Positions 49,802-59,375 are shown, numbered from the stretch's first letter. The stretch: 64,000 bases of DNA from Rhodococcus sp. OK519 (GCF_003051005.1 NZ_QAOW01000008.1:124001-188000), one strand, 5' to 3'. Numbers and translations: made by a program. The notes: generated by a model not told the origin, from the letters alone.

Positions 49802-51144
49802 GCACGCCGACGCTGCGGGACGTCGCCCAGCTCCTCGCCAAGAAGGAGATGACCGCCACCGAACACGTGCGCGCGACCCTCGACGCGCTCGACGGGCTGC
49901 TCGGGACACCGTGGGCGAACCTGGTGGCCGCGCGCGACGACACCGCGGCACTCGAGGCCGCGGCCCGCGCGGACGCCGCCATCGCGGCCGGCGACTGGAT
50001 CGGACCGCTGCACGGGATCGCGGTCGCGGTGAAGGACAACATCGACGTCGCCGGGATGCCGACCCGTTGCGGCAGCGCGGTGCTCGCCGCCGCCCCGCCG
50101 GCCGTCGCCGACGCCCGGATCGTCGCGAAGCTGCGGGAGGCCGGCGCGATCGTCGTCGCCAAGTCGCATCTGCACGAGTTCGCGTACGGCCCGACGGGTG
50201 CGGTCAATGCGTCCGGTCCGGCCGCGCACCCGCACGATCCGACGCTCATCCCCGGCGGATCCTCCTCGGGGTCGGCGGCCCTGGTCGCGAAGGGCGTCGT
50301 CCCACTCGCGCTGGGCACCGACACCGGTTGCAGCACACGCACTCCCGCTTCCTTGTGCGGCGTCGTCGGAATGAAGCCGACCTTCGGCGCGCTACCGACG
50401 TCAGGGGTGTTCCCGCTGTCGACGACGTTCGATCACATGGGCCTGCTGGCGCCCGACGTCCTGGACGTCTCGCTGGCGTGGGGCGCGATCCCCGGCATCG
50501 CGCATGTCCGGACCCCGGTCGCGGGTCTGCGGGTGGGCCGGTTGCGGGGCGCGAACTGGGACGTCGACGATCCGGCGATCGCGGCCGCCGTAGACGCTGC
50601 CTGCCGGGCCCTGTCCGACGCGGGCGCCGAGGTGCTCGACGTCGAACTCCCGGAGACCGAACAGTTCCTCGCCGCCTATCCGGTGATCACCGGGTCGGAG
50701 GCGTACGAGACGCACCGGCAGTGGTTCGAGTCGACTCCCGAGCTGTATCAGCCGGCCACCGCCGCACTGCTGGCCGCCCAGAAGCACCGACCCGCCGTCG
50801 AGTACATCAACGCCGTCCGCACCGTCGAACGCTTACGCCGTCAAGCACTTTCGCGTCTACGTAGCGACCTGGGCCTGGACGCGCTCATCACCGCGACCAC
50901 TCCCCTGCGCGCCGTCACGCAGCTCGACGCGCTCTCCCCGGATCCGACGCTGGCCCGAACCCCGTTGCTGCGCATGTGCATTCCGTTCAACGCGCTGGGT
51001 GTCCCGGCGATCTCGGTGCCGGCGCCCGGCGTGGTGGGCGATCCGATCGGCATCCAGGTGGTCGGCCTGCCGACCACCGCCGGCGGCCACGGATCGCACC
51101 CGGCCGAGTCGACTGCCCTCGCCTGCGCGCTCACGGTGGGCTGA
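49798..51144 (+). CDS. Amidase (amidase-signature family)
   Basis: 448 residues. The Ser-cisSer-Lys catalytic set is present: lysine in VAVKDNIDVAG, cis-serine in IPGGSSSGSAALVA, and nucleophile serine in GTDTGCSTRTPASLCGVVGMKPTFG; the usual GGSIR becomes GCSTR. This is a hydrolase of small amides; the product class is not decidable between plain amidase and allophanate-hydrolase-like, but the family is firm. GTG at 49798 overlaps the tyrA stop, so the two are translationally coupled. Why tyrosine synthesis and an amidase are coupled is not apparent. Confidence 0.9.
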   Translation: MSTPTLRDVAQLLAKKEMTATEHVRATLDALDGLLGTPWANLVAARDDTAALEAAARADAAIAAGDWIGPLHGIAVAVKDNIDVAGMPTRCGSAVLAAAPPAVADARIVAKLREAGAIVVAKSHLHEFAYGPTGAVNASGPAAHPHDPTLIPGGSSSGSAALVAKGVVPLALGTDTGCSTRTPASLCGVVGMKPTFGALPTSGVFPLSTTFDHMGLLAPDVLDVSLAWGAIPGIAHVRTPVAGLRVGRLRGANWDVDDPAIAAAVDAACRALSDAGAEVLDVELPETEQFLAAYPVITGSEAYETHRQWFESTPELYQPATAALLAAQKHRPAVEYINAVRTVERLRRQALSRLRSDLGLDALITATTPLRAVTQLDALSPDPTLARTPLLRMCIPFNALGVPAISVPAPGVVGDPIGIQVVGLPTTAGGHGSHPAESTALACALTVG

Positions 51145-51257
51145 GGGCTCGACCGAGCGCACGTCCGCTTCGGATCAGCGGTCTCGATGGGAACCGCCGC
51201 AACAGACGTCTCGCTCGCCTCTCGGGTCGACAAGTGGTCCGGGAAGTCACGCTGAAT

Positions 51258-51271
51258 CCTTCTCGAGAAGG
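51258..51271. promoter_or_regulatory. Perfect palindrome upstream of an orphan regulator
   Basis: CCTTCTCGAGAAGG, a 14-base perfect palindrome centred 107 bases before the GTG of the regulator at 51372. The surrounding 227 bases hold no gene. A second imperfect symmetry, GTGGCCAATGGTCAC, follows at 51294-51308. These are candidate operator or promoter elements of the regulator. Confidence 0.4.
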
Positions 51272-51371
51272 CTGACGCCCAGGTGAGACTTTTGTGGCCA
51301 ATGGTCACTTATGCCCCCGCCCAGGTGTGCATACTGTTCGATCGAACGGCCCTGGACATGAAGGAGCGGGC

Positions 51372-52328
51372 GTGGACAGACTTCCCGAGCTCACCCAACT
51401 GCTGAAGACGGCGATGAGCAGCCGCGCCGACAACATCACCGAACTCGCCGAGCTCACCGGGCACACCCACCAGGACACGGAAACCGATGTCGCACACCTG
51501 GAAACACTGGGCTTCCTCAGCATCACCAACGGGACCATCACCTACCGTCGGCCCGACGTGACGGTGGCCGACCTCTCCCGGAACATCCTCACCGGACTGG
51601 CCCGTGATCTGGACGACACCGTTGCCCGAACCGAGGGTGTACTCGGCACGCTTCCCGGACTGCTCCAGGCTTGGGCGCAGGGCAACTCCGACGAGCAGAG
51701 CCTTGCGATCGACGTGCTGCACGGCCCGTGGGCACCTGCGGACATGTGGCGACTTCAGTTGTCCCGCATCGTACCCAGCGTCTCCGACGTCTGCATGCCC
51801 GACACCAGCGCCCTGTTCACCGTGCAACCCGAGTATCAGGCGTCGTTCTGGGCTCAGCGTGCCGGTCAGAAGATCGACGTCCGGCTCATCATGAGCATCA
51901 CCGACGCCACCAACCCCGCGAGCCGGGAACGGGTGCGGGGCGAACTCGATGCGGGGGTGCAGATCCGGATGCACCCCAAGGCGCCCAGCTTCTTCTGGAT
52001 CACCGATCACGACACCGTCGGCATCCCCCTCGAATGGGGACAGTCGTGGCCCACCAGCATCATGGCGATCCAGTCTCCGGCTCTCGCCGCGATCCTCACC
52101 TGGATCTACGACCGTGTCTGGGACGAGGCCGTGCCCGTGAACGGGCAGGAGCACCCGTGGGAGAGCATGCTCGAACTCATGAGCGCGGGCATGACCATGG
52201 ATTCGGCCTCGCACGCCCTGGGCCTGACCGCCAGAACAGGACGCCGGCGCGTCGCCGACGCGATGGACCACTACGGCGCGTCCAGCCAGTTCTCCCTCGC
52301 AGCGGCCTGGGCCGGCCGGCGGCGATGA
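51372..52328 (+). CDS. Two-ended helix-turn-helix regulator (TrmB-like/LuxR-type)
   Basis: 318 residues. The N-terminus (LPELTQLLKTAMSSRADNITELAELTGHTHQDTETDVAHLETLGFLSITNGTITYRRPDVTV) looks like a TrmB-type winged helix. The middle holds a ligand-like domain (IVPSVSDVCMPDTSALFTVQPEYQASFW, RPLIMSITDATNPA). The last 60 residues read like a LuxR-type helix-turn-helix (MLELMSAGMTMDSASHALGLTARTGRRRVADAMDHYG). AAGGAG sits 5 bases before the GTG at 51372. No target is next to it. Ligand unknown; the family assignment is moderate. Confidence 0.75.
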   Translation: MDRLPELTQLLKTAMSSRADNITELAELTGHTHQDTETDVAHLETLGFLSITNGTITYRRPDVTVADLSRNILTGLARDLDDTVARTEGVLGTLPGLLQAWAQGNSDEQSLAIDVLHGPWAPADMWRLQLSRIVPSVSDVCMPDTSALFTVQPEYQASFWAQRAGQKIDVRLIMSITDATNPASRERVRGELDAGVQIRMHPKAPSFFWITDHDTVGIPLEWGQSWPTSIMAIQSPALAAILTWIYDRVWDEAVPVNGQEHPWESMLELMSAGMTMDSASHALGLTARTGRRRVADAMDHYGASSQFSLAAAWAGRRR

Positions 52329-52338
52329 AACGCCGGTA

Positions 52339-52923
52339 TCAGATCCGTTCGGCCAGCCCCGGGTAGTCCAGGACGAAGCCGCCCTCGTCGACCTTGATGG
52401 ACGACGACGACACCGGCGACAGCACGTGGATGCCGTCGGCGCCGCTGCTGTAGGTGAGCGACGCCTCTTGCACAGCGAGGTCAGGCAGGTTGACGTACAC
52501 GACGGGCACCTGCAAGTCCTCGGACGCGTGCTGCAGGCCGAAGCGGCGGATCGGCAGGGTGTTGAAGAACGGGCTCAACACGACGTCGACGTCCTTCGCA
52601 CCGGCGAAACCGGACCGTAGGTGCGTGGTGCCGGTCTCGACCATCCAGACGCCCTCCTCGTCGCGGCTGATCGACATGTGACGCTCCCCCGTGGCCAGGG
52701 CGGTGTGCAGCGACAGCCGTCGGGTGACACCGTTCTCGTCGGTGACCAGGTCGTAGGACGCGCTGAAGGCGGGATGTTCGGGGCACGCACCGCCGACGAT
52801 GCGACCCGTCGCCTTGATCCGGTTTCCGCTCACCTGCACCCGCACGGACTCCATGCGCGGGGCGGAGTGGGCACGCCACGTCAGAACGGCAGGCCAGGGC
52901 GACGCGGTGTTCGGAGTGCTCAC
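52339..52923 (-). CDS. Glycolipid-binding-domain protein
   Basis: 194 residues of the putative glycolipid-binding fold (PF06475): WRAHSAPRMESVRVQVSGNRIKATGRIVG, FSASYDLVTDENGVTRRLSLHTALATGERHMSISRDEEGVWMV, DVDVVLSPFFNTLPIRRFGL, VPVVYVNLPDLAVQEASLTYSS. This is the pattern of Y(.)V.VD..W plus SPF.NT.P.RR. Function is unknown beyond the predicted lipid-binding fold. GTG at 52923 was preferred over a longer start. Convergent with the regulator gene ending at 52328. Confidence 0.85.
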   Translation of the reverse strand: MSTPNTASPWPAVLTWRAHSAPRMESVRVQVSGNRIKATGRIVGGACPEHPAFSASYDLVTDENGVTRRLSLHTALATGERHMSISRDEEGVWMVETGTTHLRSGFAGAKDVDVVLSPFFNTLPIRRFGLQHASEDLQVPVVYVNLPDLAVQEASLTYSSGADGIHVLSPVSSSSIKVDEGGFVLDYPGLAERI

Positions 52924-52991
52924 GCTCTCTACGGTAAGGGACGAAGGCCGTCCAAGCGTGGACGGCCGGTGAGATTGGTTCCCCCGCGTCG

Positions 52992-54047
52992 TCATTCGGG
53001 CAATTCGACCTGCGCACGCTCGAGCACCGTGATGCGCCGAGAGAACACGATCAGAGCGCTCAGTCCGACCGCGACATTGATGAGCGCGCCGAACTCCTCC
53101 GCGACGAAGTTGAAGATCTCGGTCAGCAGGATCGTCACGAGGGCCGCGATCCGCAGCGCCCGCACGGGCCAGATGCGCCCGCTACGCAGTCGGGCAATCG
53201 CGACCCAGCACAGCACGAACGCAATCGCCGATCCGCACATCTGGCCCATCGTCGTGATGTCGGTGCCGGTACCGCCCTCGAGATCTTCGGCGAGGGTGAC
53301 GACGGCGTTGACCGCTCCGGCGGTGGAGAACAGCGCGAGGACGATCGCCGCGACCCACAGCGCGCGGGTGCCGTCGAACACCCGCGACAGGCGCGTGCCG
53401 AGCCGGGTGCGGACGGCGTCGAGCCGTCCGGTCCGGCGGGGTGCGCACCGCGACAGCAGGTCCTCGACGCTGGCGATCGCCCCGGGGTCGACGCCCGCGG
53501 CGGCGGCCCGGTGCAACTGCCGCCGCGCCTCGGCGAGGCGATGCGGCGTGAGGCCGTGGATCAACCCGTCGGCGGCGGCGCCGGCGGCGTTGACGAGGTC
53601 TTCCGCGGTGGTCTGCTTGTGGACGTCGTGGATCCACCGGTTGACCAGCAGCAACGCCACGATCACGACGTACATGATCGCGACGGAGGGCTGGAAGAAG
53701 TAGTCGTTGGTCTTGGTGACGAACTTGCCGACCTCGTCGAGGAACAGGCCGAAACCGATGCCGCCGGCCACCACCGCAACGGCCCGGGGCAGGGACCCGA
53801 GGAACGAGAAGACCACCACGAGGGCCACGACCATGCCCAGCCCGCCCCACAACGCGTGCGCGATATGCAGCGTCGCGCCGCCGACCTGGGGGTAGCCCGT
53901 CGCGTGCAAATAAGCGCGGGTCACGAGAATCGTCAGGATCCCGATGACGACGAACGCCTCGACCAGCGCACCGGCCTGCGCGTCGCGCAACAGTCTCGGA
54001 TTTCGGGCACCGGACGCTCGTTCGGCAGGCGTGGTGACTGTCGCCAT
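52992..54047 (-). CDS. Polytopic membrane protein of unknown function
   Basis: 351 residues with seven to eight hydrophobic helices: AFVVIGILTILVTRAYL, HIAHALWGGLGMVVALVVVFSFLG, AVAVVAGGIGFGLFLDEVGKF, IMYVVIVALLLVNRWI, then after a hydrophilic helical stretch (EARRQLHRAAAAGVDPGAI) LWVAAIVLALFSTAGA, FVLCWVAIARL and VRALRIAALVTILLTEIFNF. No family that I can name. The ATG at 54047 is preferred to a GTG three codons earlier. It is divergent from the ClpC-like gene. Confidence 0.8.
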   Translation of the reverse strand: MATVTTPAERASGARNPRLLRDAQAGALVEAFVVIGILTILVTRAYLHATGYPQVGGATLHIAHALWGGLGMVVALVVVFSFLGSLPRAVAVVAGGIGFGLFLDEVGKFVTKTNDYFFQPSVAIMYVVIVALLLVNRWIHDVHKQTTAEDLVNAAGAAADGLIHGLTPHRLAEARRQLHRAAAAGVDPGAIASVEDLLSRCAPRRTGRLDAVRTRLGTRLSRVFDGTRALWVAAIVLALFSTAGAVNAVVTLAEDLEGGTGTDITTMGQMCGSAIAFVLCWVAIARLRSGRIWPVRALRIAALVTILLTEIFNFVAEEFGALINVAVGLSALIVFSRRITVLERAQVELPE

Positions 54048-54210
54048 GCGGCACAAACCCTTTCGGTCGTCGTCGACGGCCGGCGCCGACGACGTGGTCC
54101 GGAGACTCTTTACATTCCCTCACGGTGGCCGCAAGGTTGAGTGTGAGTCCACCGAGAGTGCGGACGAGTCCGAACCAGATAGCTGTGTGCAGAGATTTGG
54201 AGGATAGGAC

Positions 54211-56706
54211 ATGACCGAAGGTTGGGGGCGTATGGACAGCCCCTTCGACGACATTTTCGCGAGGTTCTTCGGATCGGGGTTGTCATCCCAACCCCCGGTT
54301 CAACGCGTCGATCTGGGACGGCTGCTCAACGATGACGCTCGGCGTCTGATCGGCACCGCGCGGAACGCGGCGAACGAGTGGGGCAACACCGAGATCACCC
54401 CCGAGCACCTCCTGTACGCCGCGGCGCAGAACGATCCGACCCGCGGCGTGCTCAGCAGCATCAACCTGGATCCGGACGAGTTGGCCGCCAAGATGGCCGC
54501 GCATCTGGACAAGCACGGTGCGCCGAAGACCACCTCCGAATCTCCGAGCCTGAGTCCGGCCGCGAAACTGGCGCTGCGGACCGCGCAGCAACAGGCCAGC
54601 GAGTCCGGCAGTAGCTTCATCGGGCCCGAACACATCCTCATCGGTATCGCGGCCAACTCAGAGAGCCCCGCCGGCAAGGCGCTGCTCGGCGCCACCATCG
54701 AGGGTGAGAAGACGTCGGCACCACCCAGTTCGACGCCGACCCTCGACGAGTACGGCCGCGACCTCACAGCCGAGGCGCGCGCCGGCAACATCGACCCGGT
54801 CGTCGGCCGCGCCAACGAGGTGGAGCAGACCATCGAGATCCTGTCCCGCCGCCGCAAGAACAATCCGGTCCTCATCGGCGACCCCGGCGTCGGCAAGACC
54901 GCGATCGTCGAGGGCCTCGCGCAGCGCATCGTCAACGGGGACGTGCCGTCGACGCTGACCGACCGTCGCGTCGTCGCGCTCGACGTCGGCTCCCTCGTCG
55001 CGGGCACCAAGTATCGCGGCGAGTTCGAGGAGCGGCTGACGAAGATCCTCGACGAGGTCAAGGCCCACTCGGACGAACTGGTGCTGTTCATCGACGAACT
55101 GCACACGATCGTCGGCGCCGGTGCGGGCGGCGAGGGCGCGATGGACGCCGGCAATCTGCTCAAGCCGGCGCTGGCCCGCGGCGAACTGCACGCGATCGGC
55201 GCCACCACGATCGACGAATACCGCAAACACATCGAGAAGGACGCTGCCCTCGAGCGCCGCTTCCAGCCGGTGCTGATCGCGGAGCCGTCCGTCGACGACA
55301 CGATCGAGATCCTGCGCGGGCTCGTCGACAGCTACGAGGCGCACCACCAGGTGCACTACACCGACGAGGCACTGGTTGCGGCGGCCGAGTTGTCCGACCG
55401 GTACATCACCGACCGGTTCATGCCGGACAAGGCGATCGATCTCGTCGACCAGGCCGGCGCCCGCGTCCGGCTGCGCACCCGCACGCCCGACTTCGACACC
55501 CGCGCCGCGGAAGAGGAACTGTCGCGGCTCAAGCGGGAGAAGGACTCCGCCGTGGGGCAGGAGGACTACGAGCGCGCCAACGACCTCAAGCGGCAGATCA
55601 CCGAGGCGGAGGAACGGCTCGGCGAGACGGGCGAGGAGAGCACACCCGAGGTGACCGTTCTCGACATCGCACACGTCGTGTCGCGGCAGACGGGAATCCC
55701 GGTGGCGGACTTGACCGCCGAGGAACGCGAACGCCTCATGAAACTCGAGGACGTACTGCACCAGCGAGTGATCGGGCAGGCGGAGGCCGTCACCGCGGTG
55801 GCCGAAGCGGTCCGGCGGTCGCGGGCGGGACTGTCCGACCCCAATCGGCCCATCGGCTCGTTCATGTTCCTCGGCCCCACCGGCGTCGGCAAGACCGAGA
55901 CGGCGAAAGCTTTGGCGGAGGCCGTGTTCGGTGACGAGGACCGGATGATCCGGTTCGACATGAGCGAGTTCCAGGAGAAGCACACCGTCTCGCGGCTCGT
56001 CGGCGCTCCACCCGGCTACGTCGGCTACGAGGAGGCGGGGCAGCTCACCGACAAGGTGCGGCGGCAGCCGTACTCGGTGGTGCTGTTCGACGAGGTCGAG
56101 AAGGCGCACCCGGACGTGTTCAACGTGCTGCTGCAACTCCTCGACGACGGGCGCGTCACCGATGCGCAGGGCCGGACGGTCGACTTCAAGAACACCATCG
56201 TGATCCTCACCAGCAACATCGGCTCCGACCTCATCCTCGGCGCCCAGAGCGAGGACATCGACGACCTGGTGCCGACGCTCATGGAGCGGCTGCACGCCCA
56301 CTTCCGGCCCGAGTTCCTCAACCGGATCGACGAGACCATCGTCTTCCACCGCCTCGACCAGACGGAGCTGCGGCAGATCATCGAGCTGATCCTCGACGGC
56401 ACCCGCCGCCAGCTCCACGCCCAGAACGTCGAGCTGGACATCACCGAGGAGGCCGTCGACTGGCTCGCCGAGAAGGGCTACCAGCCGGAGTTCGGGGCGC
56501 GGCCGCTACGCCGGACCATCCAGAAGGAACTCGACAACCGGCTCGCCGGGCTGCTGCTGTCGGGCGAGCTCGAGCCGAAGGACATCGTCCGGGTGTCGGC
56601 GAACGGCGGCCTCGAACTCGGCGTCGTGCATCCCGGCAAGGGTGAGGGTTCGCTGCCTTCGGACCCCGAGCCGAGCGAGCCGGAGAAGGCGTCGTCCGAC
56701 ACCTGA
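54211..56706 (+). CDS. ClpC-like Hsp100 ATPase lacking the ClpP-docking loop
   Basis: 831 residues. A Clp-N double repeat lies at about residues 35-165, then AAA1 with Walker A GDPGVGKT at 224, a UVR-type motif [20 protein letters not shown] around 450, and AAA2 with Walker A GPTGVGKT at about 555. The layout and UVR motif are of ClpC, not ClpB (no long middle domain). Where ClpC carries an [LIV]-G-[FL] loop for ClpP, between SNIGSD and [11 protein letters not shown], this protein has [17 protein letters not shown] and no G-F. It may therefore act as an unfoldase/disaggregase without ClpP. GGAGGA is 7 bases before the ATG. A role in protein quality control is certain; the partner is not. Confidence 0.88.
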   Translation: MTEGWGRMDSPFDDIFARFFGSGLSSQPPVQRVDLGRLLNDDARRLIGTARNAANEWGNTEITPEHLLYAAAQNDPTRGVLSSINLDPDELAAKMAAHLDKHGAPKTTSESPSLSPAAKLALRTAQQQASESGSSFIGPEHILIGIAANSESPAGKALLGATIEGEKTSAPPSSTPTLDEYGRDLTAEARAGNIDPVVGRANEVEQTIEILSRRRKNNPVLIGDPGVGKTAIVEGLAQRIVNGDVPSTLTDRRVVALDVGSLVAGTKYRGEFEERLTKILDEVKAHSDELVLFIDELHTIVGAGAGGEGAMDAGNLLKPALARGELHAIGATTIDEYRKHIEKDAALERRFQPVLIAEPSVDDTIEILRGLVDSYEAHHQVHYTDEALVAAAELSDRYITDRFMPDKAIDLVDQAGARVRLRTRTPDFDTRAAEEELSRLKREKDSAVGQEDYERANDLKRQITEAEERLGETGEESTPEVTVLDIAHVVSRQTGIPVADLTAEERERLMKLEDVLHQRVIGQAEAVTAVAEAVRRSRAGLSDPNRPIGSFMFLGPTGVGKTETAKALAEAVFGDEDRMIRFDMSEFQEKHTVSRLVGAPPGYVGYEEAGQLTDKVRRQPYSVVLFDEVEKAHPDVFNVLLQLLDDGRVTDAQGRTVDFKNTIVILTSNIGSDLILGAQSEDIDDLVPTLMERLHAHFRPEFLNRIDETIVFHRLDQTELRQIIELILDGTRRQLHAQNVELDITEEAVDWLAEKGYQPEFGARPLRRTIQKELDNRLAGLLLSGELEPKDIVRVSANGGLELGVVHPGKGEGSLPSDPEPSEPEKASSDT

Positions 56707-56721
56707 TCGCCCATCGGCGTG

Positions 56722-56756
56722 GAGGCGCTCGGCCGGATCACCCGACCGGGCGCCTC
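56722..56756. terminator. Possible terminator after the ClpC-like gene
   Basis: Arms GAGGCGCTCGG (56722-56732) and CCGGGCGCCTC (56746-56756) pair over 11 positions with one G-U-type mismatch and a 13-base loop. It lies 16 bases after the stop. No clear U-tract, so it may be weak or bidirectional with the convergent membrane protein gene ending at 56758. Confidence 0.5.
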
Positions 56757-56757
56757 G

Positions 56758-57117
56758 TCACGTGGGCCGGGACCCGAACACGAGATTGAGAACGCCCGAC
56801 AGCAATACCCCACCGCCGAGGTAACCGATGAACGCCGGGGAGAAGATCTCCGGCTGGTTCCAGTGGAGCGCCATCCACACGGCGCCGAACGCGACGGCCG
56901 CCGCGCCGAGCACGATCGCGGCGATCTGCACGGTGCGCCCTCGCTGTCCGATGATCGCGGTGACCACCACGGACAGACCGGCGAAGATGCACGCGAAGAC
57001 GGAGGCGATGAACCACGGATCCGAGTCGAACGGCACCGAGGCCAGCGCAGAGACGATGCCGGCCCCGAAGATCGCGAATTCCGGCCACGGTCTACGCAGC
57101 ACTGACGTGTCGACCAA
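56758..57117 (-). CDS. Small polytopic membrane protein
   Basis: 119 residues, four hydrophobic helices: EFAIFGAGIVSALASVPF, WFIASVFACIFAGLSVVVTAII, VQIAAIVLGAAAVAFGAVWMAL, and AFIGYLGGGVLLSGVLNLVF. No family recognised. Start is TTG at 57117 behind a strong GGGGAGGGGG five bases upstream; the alternative GTG is five codons on. Transcribed on the same strand as the MarR-GNAT gene, 35 bases after its stop, so probably co-transcribed. Confidence 0.7.
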   Translation of the reverse strand: MVDTSVLRRPWPEFAIFGAGIVSALASVPFDSDPWFIASVFACIFAGLSVVVTAIIGQRGRTVQIAAIVLGAAAVAFGAVWMALHWNQPEIFSPAFIGYLGGGVLLSGVLNLVFGSRPT

Positions 57118-57152
57118 CGCGACCCCCTCCCCGCCCCGGCATGGTCGCAACG

Positions 57153-58052
57153 CTATCCGAACCGGGGCGCCAGATCCTTCTCGAACCAGTGGGTGGCGTA
57201 GGCGTTGTCGTTGTAGGCCGGAATGCGCCGGTAGCCGGACCGCTCGTAGAGAGCGACGGCCTGCGTGAGCGCGGCGTTGGTGTCGAGTCGGACCAGACGA
57301 GCGCCGTGGTCGACCGCGCGAGCCTCGAGGTCGTCGAGCAGTCGGCGCGCGAGACCGAGGCCGCGCGCATCCGGCGACACCCACATGCGTTTGATCTCCG
57401 CGACACCGTCGTGCAGTTTGACGGCGCCGCAGCCGATCGGAGCGCCACGCAGGTCTGCGATCAGGACGGCGCCGTTGGGCGCGCGCAGTTCGTCGCCGTC
57501 GGCAGGCGTGCTCGCGGCCGGGTCGAATCCCAGATCGAGTCGCTCGTCGAGTTCGTCGAAGTAGCGGCCGAAGCAGAAGCGGACCGCCTCCGAGTCGGGG
57601 TCGGCCACGGTGATGCCGACGGCGGCGGCATCGAGCAGTCGCGTCACGGCGCCCATCGCGGCGAGCAGTTCGCCGCGCTGGCGGTCGGGCAGCGCGCCGA
57701 GGATCCGCTCGGCCCGGTCCTGCGACGCCTTCTCCAAGGCGTCGTACTCGGCGCGGCCGGCGGCGGTCAGCGTCACCACCCGCCCGCGGCCGTCGTCCGG
57801 GTCCGACTCGATCCGCAGGACCCCGGCGGCGGCGAGCACGGCGAGCAGGCGACTGGCGTAACCGGAATCGAGGTCGAACCTGGCGCGCAGATCACGCACC
57901 CGGACGGTGTCGTGGCCGACCTCCCAGAGGATCCGGGCCTGCGAGTACGGGCGCGGCAGATCCAGATAGCGGTCGTGCAGCACCCCCAACTGCTCGGTGA
58001 TGTCCATGTTGAACGAACGCAGTGCCGCGGTGTCCTTCGGTAGGTCCCTCAT
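57153..58052 (-). CDS. MarR-GNAT fusion protein
   Basis: 299 residues. The first ~150 residues are a MarR domain (RILWEVGHDTVRVRDLRARFDLDSGYASRLLAVLAAAGVLRIESDPDDGRGRVVTLTAAGRAEYDAL). The C-terminal part is a GNAT acetyltransferase: VLIADLRGAPIGCGAVKLHDGVAEIKRMWVSPDARGLGLARRLLDDLEARA and LYERSGYRRIPAYNDNAYATHWFEKDL. Fusions of this order are common in actinobacteria; acetyl acceptor and ligand are not known. The ATG at 58052 lies inside a long palindrome, so the protein very likely represses its own gene. It is divergent from the DNA methyltransferase gene. Confidence 0.9.
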   Translation of the reverse strand: MRDLPKDTAALRSFNMDITEQLGVLHDRYLDLPRPYSQARILWEVGHDTVRVRDLRARFDLDSGYASRLLAVLAAAGVLRIESDPDDGRGRVVTLTAAGRAEYDALEKASQDRAERILGALPDRQRGELLAAMGAVTRLLDAAAVGITVADPDSEAVRFCFGRYFDELDERLDLGFDPAASTPADGDELRAPNGAVLIADLRGAPIGCGAVKLHDGVAEIKRMWVSPDARGLGLARRLLDDLEARAVDHGARLVRLDTNAALTQAVALYERSGYRRIPAYNDNAYATHWFEKDLAPRFG

Positions 58053-58077
58053 TTATCTGACTTTAGTCAGATAAATG
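58050..58077. promoter_or_regulatory. Perfect operator palindrome spanning the MarR-GNAT start codon
   Basis: CATTTATCTGACT-TT-AGTCAGATAAATG: 13-base perfect arms with a 2-base spacer. The left CAT (58050-58052) is the complement of the MarR-GNAT ATG, and the right ATG (58075-58077) could start a plus-strand frame. MarR-type operators have this size and symmetry. A dimer bound here would block the start codon and promoter. It is the clearest operator in the window. Confidence 0.8.
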
Positions 58078-58189
58078 AACGCCGACCACTCCACGACGAC
58101 GCCGAGCGAACCGGGCGGGCGGCGTGACGCGGCCACGTCGGAGGACTCGAGTAACGTGCTCCTGGTATTTGTGCGTGAGGAAGGGTGCC

Positions 58190-59353
58190 GTGACGTCGAC
58201 CGGGAACATGGTGGGGCTGTTCGCCGGCATCGGCGGGGTGGAGTTGGGGCTACGCAGCCACGGCTGGGAAACCGAGCTGTTGTGCGAGATCGACCCCGGC
58301 GCCCAGCAGGTGCTGCGCACCCGGTTCGCGGACGTCGAACTGCACGGTGACGTCACCCGACTGCGCTCGCTGCCGCAGGCCACCGAGCTGGTGGCCGCGG
58401 GTTTCCCGTGCCAGGACCTGTCGCAGGCCGGACGCACCGCCGGCATCACCGGCGCGCGTTCGGGCCTGGTCGACGAGGTGTTCCGGCTGGTCAAGCGCAA
58501 GAAGGGCCCGCGCTGGCTGCTCATCGAGAACGTCCCGTTCATGCTGCAACTCAGCCGCGGCGCCGCGATGCGGCACATCACCGACGCGCTCGAGGACCTC
58601 GGCTACACGTGGGCGTACCGGGTGGTGGACGCCCGCGCGTTCGGACTGCCGCAGCGGCGTCAGCGCGTGCTGATGCTCGCGTCGCGCACCGACGACCCCC
58701 GCGAGGTGCTGTTCGGGCAGGATGCGGGCGCCCCGGACGCGGGAGATCCGTCGCAGTACCCGTGCGGCTTCTACTGGACCGAGGGCATCCGCGGGCTCGG
58801 GTGGGCCGTCAACGCGGTGCCCACACTCAAGGGCGGCTCGACGGTCGGCATCGCTTCCCCGCCCGCAGTTCGGCTGCCGTCGGGCGAGATCGTCACGCCC
58901 GGCCTGATCGACGCCGAGCGACTGCAGGGCTTCGACCCCGACTGGACGGCCCCCGCCACGCAGCTCAAGGGCATCCGCAACGGGCACCGCTGGCGCCTGG
59001 TCGGCAACGCCGTGAGCGTGCGGATGGCCGAGTGGGTGGGCGGACGCCTCGCCGACCTGCGCCCCTACAGCCCGGACCACGAGACCCCACTCAGGCCGGG
59101 CGACGCGTGGCCCAGCGCCGCGTGGGGCCATAACCGCCAGGCGTTCCGAGTACACGAGTCACACTGGCCGGTGCAGCACCCGTACGAGGACCTCAGCGGG
59201 TTCCTCGAGCACTCGCAACTGCTGTCCGCGCGGGCCACCGCCGGGTTCCTCAAGCGGGCCCGCACCGGCAGCCTGCGGTTCGTGCCCGGCTTCCTGGACG
59301 ACATCGAGAGCCACCTCGACCGGATGGGCGGCTACCCGGAAGCGGTGGCCTGA
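58190..59353 (+). CDS. DNA cytosine-5 methyltransferase
   Basis: 387 residues with the ordered motifs of C5 methylases: I (NMVGLFAGIGGVELGLRSHGWE), IV (AAGFPCQDLSQAGRTAG, the catalytic cysteine), VI (LLIENVPFML), VIII (RQRRQRVLML), and X (RLVGNAVSVRMAEW), with a target-recognition stretch between VIII and IX (FYWTEGIRGLGWAVNAVPTLKGG). It transfers methyl from SAM to cytosine C5. GAGGAAGGG lies just before the GTG at 58190; an internal ATG at 58208 is possible. vsr follows 22 bases later. No restriction endonuclease is adjacent, so it may be a solitary methylase; the recognition sequence cannot be read. Confidence 0.92.
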   Translation: MTSTGNMVGLFAGIGGVELGLRSHGWETELLCEIDPGAQQVLRTRFADVELHGDVTRLRSLPQATELVAAGFPCQDLSQAGRTAGITGARSGLVDEVFRLVKRKKGPRWLLIENVPFMLQLSRGAAMRHITDALEDLGYTWAYRVVDARAFGLPQRRQRVLMLASRTDDPREVLFGQDAGAPDAGDPSQYPCGFYWTEGIRGLGWAVNAVPTLKGGSTVGIASPPAVRLPSGEIVTPGLIDAERLQGFDPDWTAPATQLKGIRNGHRWRLVGNAVSVRMAEWVGGRLADLRPYSPDHETPLRPGDAWPSAAWGHNRQAFRVHESHWPVQHPYEDLSGFLEHSQLLSARATAGFLKRARTGSLRFVPGFLDDIESHLDRMGGYPEAVA

Positions 59354-59375
59354 ACCCGGTGCGAGGATGGTGGCG

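Noticed and set aside
54120-54210. Half of a heat-shock HAIR site (TTGAGTG near 54137) before the ClpC-like gene
   Set aside because: The inverted second half (ACTCAAG) is absent, so HspR control from this site is not supported.
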